Source: an uncultured Dehalococcoidia bacterium (lineage in GTDB: Bacteria; Chloroflexota; Dehalococcoidia; Lucifugimonadales; JADFKI01). Taken from it: a stretch of 64,000 bases of DNA. The DNA lies in assembly GCA_958295865.1 (NCBI GenBank), contig CATQHF010000005.1, positions 434,001 to 498,000 of the forward strand, in the 5' to 3' direction. The notes under the pieces were generated by a model, which saw only the letters and a program-made list of their open reading frames with translations, made no database searches and was not told the origin of the DNA. Shown in pieces: positions 26,403 to 35,414 of this stretch (its first letter is position 1; the number at the start of each line of letters is the position of its first letter). The position numbers were made by a program, and so were the translations under genes.

Positions 26403-27578
26403 CTAGCGGAGGCTTGAGAACGCGAAGCGGCGCGTTTCCACTTGGTCGAGCGCCTGCTGCACCAGCTCATCTACGGGCAGCAGGGCTTCCAGGCGGTTCA
26501 CCACTTTGGGGCTGCTCTTGGTTACGGGATGGCGGGGGACGAAGAGGGTGCAGCAGTCCTGGTCGGGCATGATGGAAACGGGATATGTGCCAATCTGCCG
26601 GGCGGCGTCGACGATGTCGTTCTTGTTCGCGCCGATGAGGGGGCGCAGGATGGGCATGTCGGCGGCGGCGTCCACGACTGCGATGTTCTCCAATGTCTGG
26701 GACGCCACCTGCGCGAGGCTTTCGCCGGTTACGAGCGCGGGTATGCCCTGCTGACGGGCGAGCGCCTCGGCGATGCGAACCATGAAGCGCCTGTACAGCA
26801 CCACGCGATACGGCGGCGGCGCTTCTACGATGATGCGCTGCTGGACGCCTGCGAATGGCACGAGGAACAGCTCGGATTCGTACTGGTAGCGCGTCAGGAT
26901 TTCGGCAAGTTCGGAAGCCTTCTCGATGGATGATGTGTCCACGAGGGGGTGGCTGTGGAAGTGAACGAACTTGACGCGGCTGCCGCGCCGCATGAGCTGC
27001 CAAGCGGCGACGGGTGAGTCTATGCCGCCGGACATGAGCGCCATGGTCGTGCCGCTAACATCTACGGGCATGCCGCCGTAGCCCTGAATGGGGTCGAAAT
27101 AGACTAGGATGCCGTCGTGGAGGACATCCAGGGATATTTCCAAGTCCGGGTCTTTGAGGCGGACGGGCGCATTGGTGAGCGCCTGCACATACGCGCCCAT
27201 CTCGCGGTTGATTTGGTCGGACTTTATCGGGAAGCGCTTGTCGGAGCGGTGCGCGGTTATGCGGAAGTCTTTGAATTGGCGCGCGGCGAGTTCGGGTTGC
27301 AGCAGTTCTTTGACGGCGTCCAGGTCGGCTGCGACCTTGTATGCCAGATAATACTTGGCGACGCCGAAGCAGTCGCCGATGCGCCGCCGCACGGTGTCCC
27401 AATCGGCATCGTCGCGCAGTCTGAGGCATATCATCAGGTGCGACTGCCAGACACGCTCGACGCCTGCGCCCTTTACCGAGCGGCGCAGGTTGCTGGCGAG
27501 GCGGCGAATGAACATCGGGCGGTTCTTGCCTTTGAGCGCCGGCTCGTGGAACTTTACGATTACAAGGCGTTTCTTCAT
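26403..27578 (-). CDS. thiI: tRNA 4-thiouridine synthase ThiI
   Basis: A 391-residue protein without the C-terminal rhodanese domain, as in Gram-positive ThiI. Domain order: N-terminal ferredoxin-like part (KFHEPALKGKNRPMF), THUMP domain (about 60-170, ending DPIQGYGGMPV), and a PP-loop domain with SGGIDSPVA at 183-191. GESLAQVASQTLENI and DCCTLFVPRHP (C342-C343) are typical of the family. It adenylates U8 of tRNA and transfers sulfur to make s4U; it may also serve thiamine thiazole synthesis. It lacks the rhodanese cysteine, so sulfur must come from an external desulfurase. It stands alone on the minus strand. Confidence 0.93.
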   Translation of the reverse strand: MKKRLVIVKFHEPALKGKNRPMFIRRLASNLRRSVKGAGVERVWQSHLMICLRLRDDADWDTVRRRIGDCFGVAKYYLAYKVAADLDAVKELLQPELAARQFKDFRITAHRSDKRFPIKSDQINREMGAYVQALTNAPVRLKDPDLEISLDVLHDGILVYFDPIQGYGGMPVDVSGTTMALMSGGIDSPVAAWQLMRRGSRVKFVHFHSHPLVDTSSIEKASELAEILTRYQYESELFLVPFAGVQQRIIVEAPPPYRVVLYRRFMVRIAEALARQQGIPALVTGESLAQVASQTLENIAVVDAAADMPILRPLIGANKNDIVDAARQIGTYPVSIMPDQDCCTLFVPRHPVTKSSPKVVNRLEALLPVDELVQQALDQVETRRFAFSSLR

Positions 27579-27822
27579 AGGGGTATTCTATCCCATCCGG
27601 GGGGCTGGCGCAGGGGTTTTTCCATCATCCTTGTGAACGCTGAAGTGGTTAAATCCCTTTGGCAACGCGAGATTGCAGGTGGACAAGGATTTCAGATTCA
27701 TCACTGCGTTCGGAATGACAGGGTGGGGGCGCTCGGAATGACGGGGTAAGAGGCACTTGGTAGGACGGGGGGAGGGCGTTCAAGATGACGGTGTGGGGGC
27801 GTTTGGGATGACGATGAAAAGA
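27579..27822. other. intergenic region with short repeat remnants
   Basis: No gene is seen. About 27690-27720 carries the CATCACTGCGTTCGGAATGACAG half of the palindromic repeat, followed by three degenerate GGGATGACGG-type copies. The end toward 27870 is the terminator of the Cache-repeat gene. Confidence 0.5.
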
Positions 27823-27853
27823 CCATGGAGGCCGACGGGGGCGACCTCCATGG
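27823..27853 (-). terminator. rho-independent terminator of the Cache-repeat gene
   Basis: CCATGGAGG and CCTCCATGG form a perfect 9-bp stem with a 13-base loop. Read on the minus strand it is followed by TCTTTTC, a short U-rich tail. It lies 18 bases past the stop codon at 27871. Confidence 0.72.
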
Positions 27854-27870
27854 ATGGGATAGATGGGGTT

Positions 27871-30840
27871 TTATTCGGTGTAGTAGCCGGAGCCGAAGAT
27901 TAACCCGTCGTGTCGGATGATCCACGAATGTTTTGGCTCATCCAGCCCGCTCACGGGGTTGACGCGGGTGTAGTTCAGCCAGCCGCCTTCTTCGGTCGCT
28001 TCCGCTATCGCCTTGCCGTGCGCGTAGCCGTTGGCGTCGGTGAGAACCTTGACATCTGTGCCTAACCGCTCGGGCGTCGCCGCGTGCGCCAGGAAGTTGT
28101 CGTCCGCGCCCACGATGAACACATACCACTGACCGTTGACGCTTGCCGGGTCGTTGTAGCGTTGGAGAATTGCGCCGAGACCTTCAGCGTCGTATCGCGC
28201 TATCGCCTGACGCACATACGCCAAAGTATATGCCTCCGGGTCCTCTTGCTCCAGTTCAATGTCCCGGTCATACCAGCCGGAGCCGAATATGAGATCATCA
28301 TGCTTCACCAAGTAGGAGTGCTTGCGCTCGTGCATGAAGTCGTCCACAGGGTTGAGATACACATAGTCAACCCACTTGCCCGCTTCGGTGGCGGTTACGA
28401 ACTCCGCGCCAAAGTCGTAGCCGGTGATGTCCACGCCAAACGGGCCTCTGACATCCAGCCCTATGTTAGACGGCACCGTCGGGTGAACGATTATCTCAAA
28501 GTCTTCATCCAGTACGAACAGATACAGGTCGCCGTCCACGCTGTCCATAGTGTTGTAGTAATCCAGCGTTGCCTCGCGGCCATCGGCTTCATAGCGGGCT
28601 ATTGCCTGCCGCACGAATTCCTGCGTGAACGCGACGGGGTTGCCATCTATGTCGCCGTAGTAGCCGGAGCCGAAGATTAGCCCGTCTTGGCGCCTGACCC
28701 AAGTGCGCTTAGGCTCTTCTTCATCAGTAGCGGTCGCGGGGTTGGGCCAGAGATAGTTTATCCAGACGCCTTCTTCGGTTGCTTTCGCCATCTCCTTGCC
28801 AAGCTCATAGCCGTCGGAGGATACCAGTTCCTTGACATCGGTGCCCAGCAGTGACGGTATGGGCGCATGCGCTATCATCTTGTCGTCTGCGTCGATTATG
28901 AACACATACCACGGACCGTCGATGTTTTCTTCGTCGTTGTAGTATTCGAGAACGGCGTCGCGCCCTTCGGCGCCATATCGCGCTATCGCCTGATTCACAT
29001 AGGCTATCGTGTACGCCTCCGGGTCCTCCTGATCCAGTTCAATGTCCCGGTCATACCAGCCGGAGCCGAATATGAGATCATCATGCTTCACCAGATACGA
29101 ATGCTTGCGCTCGTGCATGAAGTCGTCCACCGGGTTGAGATATACATAGTCAACCCACTTGCCCGCTTCGGTGGCGGTTACGAACTCCGCGCCAAAGTCG
29201 TAGCCGGTGATGTCCACGCCAAACTGGCCTTTGACACTCAGCCCTATGTTTGACGGCACCGTCGGGTGAACGATTATCTCAAAGTCTTCATCCAGCACGA
29301 ACAGGTACAGATCGCCGTCCACGCTCTCCATGGTGTTGTAGTAATCGAGCGTTGCCTCGCGGCCATCGGCTTCGTAGCGGGCTATTGCCTGCCGCACGAA
29401 GTCCTGCGTGAGCGCGGCGGGGTTGTCGTCCGTGTCGCCGTCGTAGTAGCCGGAGCCGAAGATTAGCCCGTCGTGTCGGATGATCCACGAATGTTTTGGC
29501 TCATCCAGCCCGCTCACGGGGTTTATGCGGGTGTAGTCCAGCCAGCCGCCTTCTTCGGTCGCTTCCGCTATCGCCTTGCCGTGCGCGTAGCCGTTGGCGT
29601 CGGTGAGAACCTTGACATCGGTGCCCAACCGCTCAGGCGTCGCCGCGTGCGCCAGGAAGTTGTCGTCCTCGCCCACGATGAACACATACCACTGACCGTT
29701 GACGCTTTCTTCGTCGTTGTAGTATTCGACAATGGCGTCGAGACCGTTGGCGTCATATCGCGCTATCGCCTGATTCACATAGGCTACCGTGTACGCCTCC
29801 GGGTCCTCTTCCTCCAGCGCGATGTCCCGGTCATACCAGCCGGAGCCGAATATCAGATTTTCGTGCTTCACCAAGTAGGAGTGCTTGCGCTCGTGCTCGA
29901 AGTCGTCAGCCGGGTTGAGATACACATAGTCAACCCACTTGCCCGCTTCGGTGGCGGTTATGAACTCCGCGCCAAAGTTGTGGCCGGTGATGTCCGTGCC
30001 AAGCGGGCCCCTGACATCCAGCCCTATGTTCGATGGCACCGTGGGGTGAACGATTATCTCAAAGTTTTCATCCAGCACGAACAGATACAGGTCGCCGCTC
30101 ACGCTGTCCATAGTGTTGTAGTAATCGAGGGTTGCCGCGCGCCCTTCGGTCTCGTAGCGGCGGATAGCCTCTTGCACATAGGCTTTGGTGTATGCGGGGG
30201 CGGCGGCTTGGTCGAGCCAGTCTAGGCGCTCCGCCAGCTCCGACACATCCGCGCTGCTGTCGGCTGCGTCGATGTCGGCGCGCAGCTCGTCGATTGCGGC
30301 ATTCAGCTCGGCGAGGGCGTCCTCATCGGCGTCGTCATCTTCGTCTGCCGCTTCCATAGCCAGCACGTCGGCTATCACCGCGCGCAGGTCGGCTTCCATC
30401 AGCTCGTACACATCATCATCGTCGAGATCGCCTTCGTCGAACTCCATGAACTCCATGAAGTCCATCTCGTCGAAGGCGCTTAGCAGTTCCATGAGGAGGT
30501 CTTCTTCCATGCTCATCGCTTCGTTGAGGGAGTCCTCAAGCGAGCCGATGAGTTCCTCGGCATCGGCAGCGTCAGCCTCGAGGCTGTCGATGCTCGCGGA
30601 CAGCGCGGCGATGTCGCTCTGTGACGCGCCGCCTTCCACAGCGGAGAGGGCAGCCTGCAAGCCGCTTATCTCGTTGGTGAGCGCGGCGATGTCGGCGTTT
30701 TGCGCCGCTACGATAGCATCAACATCACTTCCTGCGTCCGTATCGCCGCCCGATGCGCCAACGGCGAGTACGAGCGCGATTATCGCTATGACGGCAGCGA
30801 CGCCGCCAAGCGCAAGCGCATACATTGGGTTCTGGTTCAT
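27871..30840 (-). CDS. membrane-anchored protein with six tandem Cache-type sensor domains
   Basis: A 989-residue protein. Residues 6-30 form one membrane helix (ALALGGVAAVIAIIALVLAVG). Then comes a predicted coiled coil (35-110), a very acidic Asp/Glu region (115-200), and six tandem domains starting near 216, 348, 474, 608, 735 and 870. Odd domains share YYNTMDSV-GDLYLFVLDE-FEIIVHPTVPSNIGL and end SYLVKH-LIFGSGWYDRDI. Even domains share QWYVFIVG-DD-FLAHAATPERLGTDVK and end HSWIIRHDGLIFGSGYY. These match single Cache ligand-binding folds, usually found one per chemoreceptor or kinase. No kinase, HAMP, MCP or cyclase part follows; the protein ends after the sixth domain. DNA identity between repeats is high. 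A ligand-collecting or decoy role outside the cell is inference. Confidence 0.8.
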   Translation of the reverse strand: MNQNPMYALALGGVAAVIAIIALVLAVGASGGDTDAGSDVDAIVAAQNADIAALTNEISGLQAALSAVEGGASQSDIAALSASIDSLEADAADAEELIGSLEDSLNEAMSMEEDLLMELLSAFDEMDFMEFMEFDEGDLDDDDVYELMEADLRAVIADVLAMEAADEDDDADEDALAELNAAIDELRADIDAADSSADVSELAERLDWLDQAAAPAYTKAYVQEAIRRYETEGRAATLDYYNTMDSVSGDLYLFVLDENFEIIVHPTVPSNIGLDVRGPLGTDITGHNFGAEFITATEAGKWVDYVYLNPADDFEHERKHSYLVKHENLIFGSGWYDRDIALEEEDPEAYTVAYVNQAIARYDANGLDAIVEYYNDEESVNGQWYVFIVGEDDNFLAHAATPERLGTDVKVLTDANGYAHGKAIAEATEEGGWLDYTRINPVSGLDEPKHSWIIRHDGLIFGSGYYDGDTDDNPAALTQDFVRQAIARYEADGREATLDYYNTMESVDGDLYLFVLDEDFEIIVHPTVPSNIGLSVKGQFGVDITGYDFGAEFVTATEAGKWVDYVYLNPVDDFMHERKHSYLVKHDDLIFGSGWYDRDIELDQEDPEAYTIAYVNQAIARYGAEGRDAVLEYYNDEENIDGPWYVFIIDADDKMIAHAPIPSLLGTDVKELVSSDGYELGKEMAKATEEGVWINYLWPNPATATDEEEPKRTWVRRQDGLIFGSGYYGDIDGNPVAFTQEFVRQAIARYEADGREATLDYYNTMDSVDGDLYLFVLDEDFEIIVHPTVPSNIGLDVRGPFGVDITGYDFGAEFVTATEAGKWVDYVYLNPVDDFMHERKHSYLVKHDDLIFGSGWYDRDIELEQEDPEAYTLAYVRQAIARYDAEGLGAILQRYNDPASVNGQWYVFIVGADDNFLAHAATPERLGTDVKVLTDANGYAHGKAIAEATEEGGWLNYTRVNPVSGLDEPKHSWIIRHDGLIFGSGYYTE

Positions 30841-30862
30841 TTATGCCTCCAAGTAATCAATA

Positions 30863-30891
30863 GGGTGTTCCGACAAAGGGTGTTCCGACAA
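30863..30891 (-). promoter_or_regulatory. 14-bp direct repeat in the leader of the Cache-repeat gene
   Basis: GGGTGTTCCGACAA at 30863-30876 and 30878-30891, a 15-base period, between the putative promoter and ATG 30840. It is too regular for chance and could bind a regulator; nothing else is known. Confidence 0.5.
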
Positions 30892-30905
30892 GCGGAATAT
30901 CAATA

Positions 30906-30961
30906 ATTCTAGCATATTTTCAGCGTACTCTGTGAACTTTTTCACCAATGGAAAAGTTCAC
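30906..30961 (-). promoter_or_regulatory. candidate promoter and palindromic operator of the Cache-repeat gene
   Basis: On the minus strand a TAGAAT -10 lies at 30911-30906 with TTCACA 19 bases upstream. The -35 region overlaps a perfect 10-bp inverted repeat, GTGAACTTTT (30932-30941) and AAAAGTTCAC (30952-30961), with a 10-base centre. The overlap suggests a repressor or activator site. Confidence 0.45.
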
Positions 30962-31088
30962 TTTTGGAGGAATTGAGCGCGCAGGCGCGCGCACCTTCAC
31001 GGCGGCGCAAGGCATCGCGCGCCGCTATGCGAAGCTTAGAACAAGTGGATATGGAGCATGGAGACACGCGGCGGGGGCGGGCGCGGTA

Positions 31089-32090
31089 TCAGGCGGACAG
31101 GCTGTGCCTTGGGCTGGGGTGTGAAAGCACATCGCGGTTCACGAGATTGTCGGGCATATTGCCTTGCAGGACGGAGACGACCTCACCGGCGGCGCGCTCT
31201 TCCAGCTCGAGAACGGCTTCCTGCGAGAAGAAGGCGACATGCGGCGTTACTATCACATTGTCCAGCCGGAGCAGCTTGTAGTCGGGATTAGGATGGGCGT
31301 CGACGAGCACATCCAAGCCCGCGCCGCCGATGCCGCCCGATTGCAGGGCGTCATATAGGGCGTCCTCATCAATCAGTGGACCTCGGGCGCAGTTGATGAT
31401 GAAAGCGTCGGACTTCATGAGCGCGAGTTCGTCCGCGCCGATGAGGTTGTGCGTGTCGGGCGCGAGCGGCGAGTGGAGCGTTACGAAGTCGGATTCGCGC
31501 AGCAGCGTCTCCATATCGACGGAGCGCGCGCCTGCCGCCGCCGCCTGCTCTGCCGAAACATAGGGGTCATAAGTGAGCGCCTCGAAGCCGAAAGCGAGCG
31601 CCTTGTCGCAAACCGCCCTGCCGATTCTGCCGAAGCCGACGATGCCGAGCTTCTTGCCGCGCAGTCGCATTATTCGCATCGTGAGGGGAAGGCTGCCCCA
31701 GCCCGCGCCCTTGACGGAGGCGTCGAATATGGATATGCGCCTGTTCCAGTCGAGCAGCAGCCCCATCACATGGTCAGATACCTCATCCACGCAGTAGTCG
31801 GGGACATAGGTAACGGCGATGCCCAGCTCGGTGGCGGTATCCACCGCGATGTTGTCCACGCCCACGCCGTAGCGTCCGATGACGACGCAGTTTTGGGCGG
31901 CGCGCACGACCTTATCGGTGACTTGCGCGAAACAGGTCAGTATGCCGTCAACATCGGTCGCAAGCGCGGCGAGGGTGTCTTCATCGCCGTCGGGGGCGAC
32001 GACGAGTTCAGCGCCAATCTTGGCAAGCACCGCGCGCTCCGGCTCCACTGAGGGCCAGACATAATCGGTTACGAGGACTTTGAATGTCAT
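31089..32090 (-). CDS. D-2-hydroxyacid dehydrogenase, CtBP-like (C-terminal-binding-protein family)
   Basis: A 333-residue NAD-dependent dehydrogenase. Seen: IGRYGVGVDNIAVDTATELGI, DEVSDHVMGLLL, the Rossmann motif VGFGRIG at 151-157, the catalytic Arg in INCARGPLID, and the His in NVIVTPHVAFFS. DNVIVTPH with YVPDYCVDEV is the CtBP/phosphoglycerate-dehydrogenase-like pattern. It interconverts 2-keto and D-2-hydroxy acids. It follows the RACo-like gene by 150 bases on the same strand, with a hairpin repeat between. The physiological substrate is unknown. Confidence 0.88.
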   Translation of the reverse strand: MTFKVLVTDYVWPSVEPERAVLAKIGAELVVAPDGDEDTLAALATDVDGILTCFAQVTDKVVRAAQNCVVIGRYGVGVDNIAVDTATELGIAVTYVPDYCVDEVSDHVMGLLLDWNRRISIFDASVKGAGWGSLPLTMRIMRLRGKKLGIVGFGRIGRAVCDKALAFGFEALTYDPYVSAEQAAAAGARSVDMETLLRESDFVTLHSPLAPDTHNLIGADELALMKSDAFIINCARGPLIDEDALYDALQSGGIGGAGLDVLVDAHPNPDYKLLRLDNVIVTPHVAFFSQEAVLELEERAAGEVVSVLQGNMPDNLVNRDVLSHPSPRHSLSA

Positions 32091-32120
32091 AGCGTTCTCC
32101 TAAGTTGTGTGGATATTTGC

Positions 32121-32229
32121 GTCATTCCCGTGAAAACGGGAATCCAGAATCTCAGAATGTAGGCGCTTTTGCATATCCTAGGCTATCTCAATGCTCTGGA
32201 TTCCTGCTTTCGCAGGAATGACGAGATGA
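32121..32229 (-). repeat. dispersed hairpin repeat, long form
   Basis: GTCATTCCCGTGAAAACGGGA, then CTCAGAATGTAGG, CTCAATGCTCTGGATTCC and TTTCGCAGGAATGACGAG. Same build as 11912-12030. It separates the RACo-like gene from the CtBP-like gene. Confidence 0.7.
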
Positions 32230-32243
32230 AAAGCAGTATAGCA

Positions 32244-33863
32244 TCACAACTCTACTTCCATCGGCTTGAACATGCAGCCTTCCACAAAAATGTCGAAGAA
32301 GTCGGGGGTCGTTTCCAGTTCGATGTGCTGGATGGTCTGCGCCAGACGCTCTATGCGGCGGCGGAGTGTGCCGGACAGCAGCATTATCGTCGCGCCTTCC
32401 AGGGCGGCGTTGCCCACCTTGACGATGCGCTGCGGTGGCAGGTTCGCCACGAAGCCGATGTCCACGGCGTTGCCCACATCGATGTAATTGGCGAAGCCGC
32501 CCGCGAGATACAGATTGGATATGGCGTCGAGCGGCGCGCCGTAGTTGCGTAGCACGATGTACTGGCCCGAGTAGTTGGCAGACTTTGCCTGCGCGAGCGC
32601 GCTGATGTCCGCCCTGGACAGCGACATGCCCCGCTCCGGCACGAAGGCGAACTCGCGCGCGCCGTCATGGAACACGCCTAGCTCGCTCATCTTGCCGTTG
32701 CGCCGCAGCTCGGCGAGCAGGTCAACCAGCCCTGAGCCGCAGATGCCCTGTGGCTCAGCGTCGCCGATAGTCTTGTAGGCGACGCCCTCGTCGCCTATAC
32801 GCACGCTCTCCACCGCGCCGTCGTAGCCGGGCATGCCGTAGCGCACCTGACCGCCCTCGAAGGCGGGGCCCGCGGGACAGGACGCCGACATCAGCCTGTG
32901 GCGGTTGCCAAGCACGACTTCGGTGTTCGTGCCGACATCCACGAGCATCACTATCTCTTCTTCCTCATCCATCCCGACCGCGAGGATGCCGGCGGCGATG
33001 TCAGCCCCCACATGCGAGCCGATGATGGGCCCGCCATAGACATTCGCGTTGGGGAAGACGCGCAGCCCGACATCGGACGCCTTCACATTCAGGGCAGTCG
33101 TCTCGCGCTTGCCGTCGAGCATCTCAAGCTCGGTGACGGACTTGTACGGGCGCTCGCCGATGAGCTGCACATCGAAGCCGAAGAATATGTCGCGCATGGT
33201 GGAGTTGCCGACTACGACCACTTCATAGATGCGGCGGCGATGGAAGTTCAGGCGGCGGCTGAGTTCGCCTATCTCGAAGTTTATCGCCGACAGCATGACC
33301 TGTCGCAGTTCGCCGGGGAAGTCGCCGCCGTCGTAAGAGATGCGGTGCATTATGTCGCTGCCGCCAAAGCGCTGCGGGTTCTCGAACGACGCCGTTCCCA
33401 AGATCGCGCCAGACTCCAGATCCAGCAGGTTGAGCACGACCGTCGTCGTGCCGACATCAATCGCCACGCCATAGACCGCGCCGCGATAGTCGTCTATTCG
33501 GGCGTCGCCGAAGAACACGGCGTCCCCGACGCGCTTGGTGAAGGGAGACGGCTCTATGTCGCGGCGCACCGAGCGCGTGAGGATGCGCGGTTGGCGGCGC
33601 AGAACCGCGAACTCTATCTCAGCGTCCGCGTCGACGACGCTCGCCTGACACGCGAGGCGGTAGTCATCGCGCAGAAACGCCTCCGCTTCCGTATGCGGCG
33701 AGAGGGCATCCATGCCGCGCTTAATCTCCACGATGCACTCGTGGCACTCGCCGGTTCTGCCGCAGGAGGTCGGCACGCGCACGCTGAGCGCGTCGGCGTA
33801 GTCGAAGACGCTCTTGCCGACGGTCGATGTGAGGGCGCGCCCATTGTAGTTGAGTGGCGACAT
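32244..33863 (-). CDS. RACo-like ferredoxin/ASKHA protein (DUF4445), corrinoid activation
   Basis: A 539-residue protein. The N-terminal domain is a 2Fe-2S ferredoxin with cysteines C34, C40, C43 and C72 ([17 protein letters not shown]). The rest is the actin-like DUF4445 region: [69 protein letters not shown] and [20 protein letters not shown]. Such proteins use ATP and an electron to bring Co(II)-corrinoids back to Co(I) for methyltransferases. No corrinoid protein or methyltransferase gene lies next to it; a cobalt-type importer sits 8 kb away. The neighbours are an amidase gene upstream and the CtBP-like gene downstream. Its exact partner is unknown. Confidence 0.87.
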   Translation of the reverse strand: MSPLNYNGRALTSTVGKSVFDYADALSVRVPTSCGRTGECHECIVEIKRGMDALSPHTEAEAFLRDDYRLACQASVVDADAEIEFAVLRRQPRILTRSVRRDIEPSPFTKRVGDAVFFGDARIDDYRGAVYGVAIDVGTTTVVLNLLDLESGAILGTASFENPQRFGGSDIMHRISYDGGDFPGELRQVMLSAINFEIGELSRRLNFHRRRIYEVVVVGNSTMRDIFFGFDVQLIGERPYKSVTELEMLDGKRETTALNVKASDVGLRVFPNANVYGGPIIGSHVGADIAAGILAVGMDEEEEIVMLVDVGTNTEVVLGNRHRLMSASCPAGPAFEGGQVRYGMPGYDGAVESVRIGDEGVAYKTIGDAEPQGICGSGLVDLLAELRRNGKMSELGVFHDGAREFAFVPERGMSLSRADISALAQAKSANYSGQYIVLRNYGAPLDAISNLYLAGGFANYIDVGNAVDIGFVANLPPQRIVKVGNAALEGATIMLLSGTLRRRIERLAQTIQHIELETTPDFFDIFVEGCMFKPMEVEL

Positions 33864-33973
33864 AGGGGTATTTTATCACGAACCGCCGCAGCGTCAGCGG
33901 TGTTGAGTGTTACATTCGGGCTGCCAGTCGTGGATTAGGGCAGATTCCGTGTCAGCGTCAGCCCCGCCGCCGC

Positions 33974-35371
33974 CTATATCGGCGGCTTCTGCCAGCCGCC
34001 TAGCGCACCTTCTAGGTACTGCGCCACTGCCAGCGACACATCCTCGCGCCAGGGTCGCGCTACCACCTGCACGCCTATCGGCAGACCGTCGGGCGATGTG
34101 CCGCCGCGTATCACCGTCGAGGGCCAGCCCGTGATGTTGTATGTGCCGGTGTAGCTCATGCCGGGCTGGTTTCTGTCCTCCAGCGATGCGCCGTGTTCCA
34201 GCGCGGCGAATGCCGCCACCGGGCAAACGATAACATCGTAGTTCCGCATGAAGCCCAGCATCGCGCTGCGGAAGCCGTCCACATGCTCCAGAACCGCCGT
34301 GTAGTCGCCCACGGATACCATATCGTCCTGCGCTTTCGCTATTCGCCGCGTCAGATAGGGGAAGGACTCCGTCGTTCCCCACTTCTCCAGCAGCCGCTTC
34401 GTCCACTCCCTGCCGTCGCCGCCCGACAGCCTGTTGGATATGTTCGGGTTCTCCGCGATGACGGATGGCACATCTTCTTCGACCGCTGCGCCCGTGTCTG
34501 CCAGCGCGTTAGCCGCCGCCCGCACAGCGGCGACGGTTTCGGCCGTGGGCGTGAGTATCCCGTTGTCGGTGTAGAAGCACACGCGCAGCCCGCTGATGTC
34601 CACTTCCGCAGGATCGCCCAGCGGCATTGGCGCGATGAACGGGTCGCTCCAGTCGGGCCCCGCGATGATGGGCAGGATGAGCGCCAGATCCTCCACATAG
34701 CGCGCCATAGGCCCATTCTGCGTCAGCGAGTCCACCGCGCCCATGCTGTGCGGGACGATATGCCCGGTGCGCGGCACGCGCCCCGAGTTCGGCTTCAGCC
34801 CCGCGATGCCGCAGAAGTGCGCCGGATAGCGCACGCTGCCGCCCGTGTCGCTGCCTATGTCGAACGCCGCGCCCCCGCAGCATACGATTGCGCCCGCGCC
34901 GCCGCTGCTGCCGCCCGTAGTGCGCGTGGCGTCGAACGGATTGTTCGTCCGCCCATACACCAGATTGTCCGTCTCGGCGGCAAGCGTAAGTTCAGGCGTA
35001 TTCGACTTGCCCAGCAGTATGCCGCCCGCCGCTCTGAGCCGCGCGGCAACCGTCGCGTCCGCTTCCGGCACATACTCCGACCGCCCCAATGTGCCGCCGG
35101 TGGTGATGACGCCCTCAGTGTCTATGGAATCCTTGAGCGTGAACGGCACGCCATGCAGCGCGCCCTTTCGCTCGCCACGAGCAAGCGCGGCGTCCGCCTC
35201 GGCCGCCTCCGCCCGCGCGCGCTCAGCCGCAAGCCGCACCACCGCGTTGATAGTAGGGTTGACCTCTTGGATACGCGCCAGATGCGCCTCCACCACCTCC
35301 GCCGCCGACACCTCCCCGTCCCCAATCGCCCGCGCCATCCGCTTCGCCGATGTGTAGATAATCTCGTCCAT
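33974..35371 (-). CDS. amidase (amidase-signature family)
   Basis: A 465-residue serine hydrolase with the Ser-cisSer-Lys triad: K80 (HGVPFTLKDSIDTEG), S155/S156 (TTGGSSGGAGA) and nucleophile S179 (GSDTGGSVRYPAHFCG). The glycine-rich core has IAGLKPNSGRVPRTGHIV. Members split amides, including the Gln-tRNA amidotransferase GatA, but the lack of gatB/gatC nearby and the text near the C-terminus favour a free amidase. A start at the first ATG gives the normal length. It lies 43 bases downstream of lysA on the same strand. Confidence 0.88.
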   Translation of the reverse strand: MDEIIYTSAKRMARAIGDGEVSAAEVVEAHLARIQEVNPTINAVVRLAAERARAEAAEADAALARGERKGALHGVPFTLKDSIDTEGVITTGGTLGRSEYVPEADATVAARLRAAGGILLGKSNTPELTLAAETDNLVYGRTNNPFDATRTTGGSSGGAGAIVCCGGAAFDIGSDTGGSVRYPAHFCGIAGLKPNSGRVPRTGHIVPHSMGAVDSLTQNGPMARYVEDLALILPIIAGPDWSDPFIAPMPLGDPAEVDISGLRVCFYTDNGILTPTAETVAAVRAAANALADTGAAVEEDVPSVIAENPNISNRLSGGDGREWTKRLLEKWGTTESFPYLTRRIAKAQDDMVSVGDYTAVLEHVDGFRSAMLGFMRNYDVIVCPVAAFAALEHGASLEDRNQPGMSYTGTYNITGWPSTVIRGGTSPDGLPIGVQVVARPWREDVSLAVAQYLEGALGGWQKPPI

Positions 35372-35414
35372 CGTCTATCCCCCTATCCTGTTCATCCCGT
35401 TAGCCTCGCTCTTG

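Noticed and set aside
26202-26470. Open frames near the nested elements
   Set aside because: They are made from the inverted-repeat ends of families A and B; the same text recurs in other copies.
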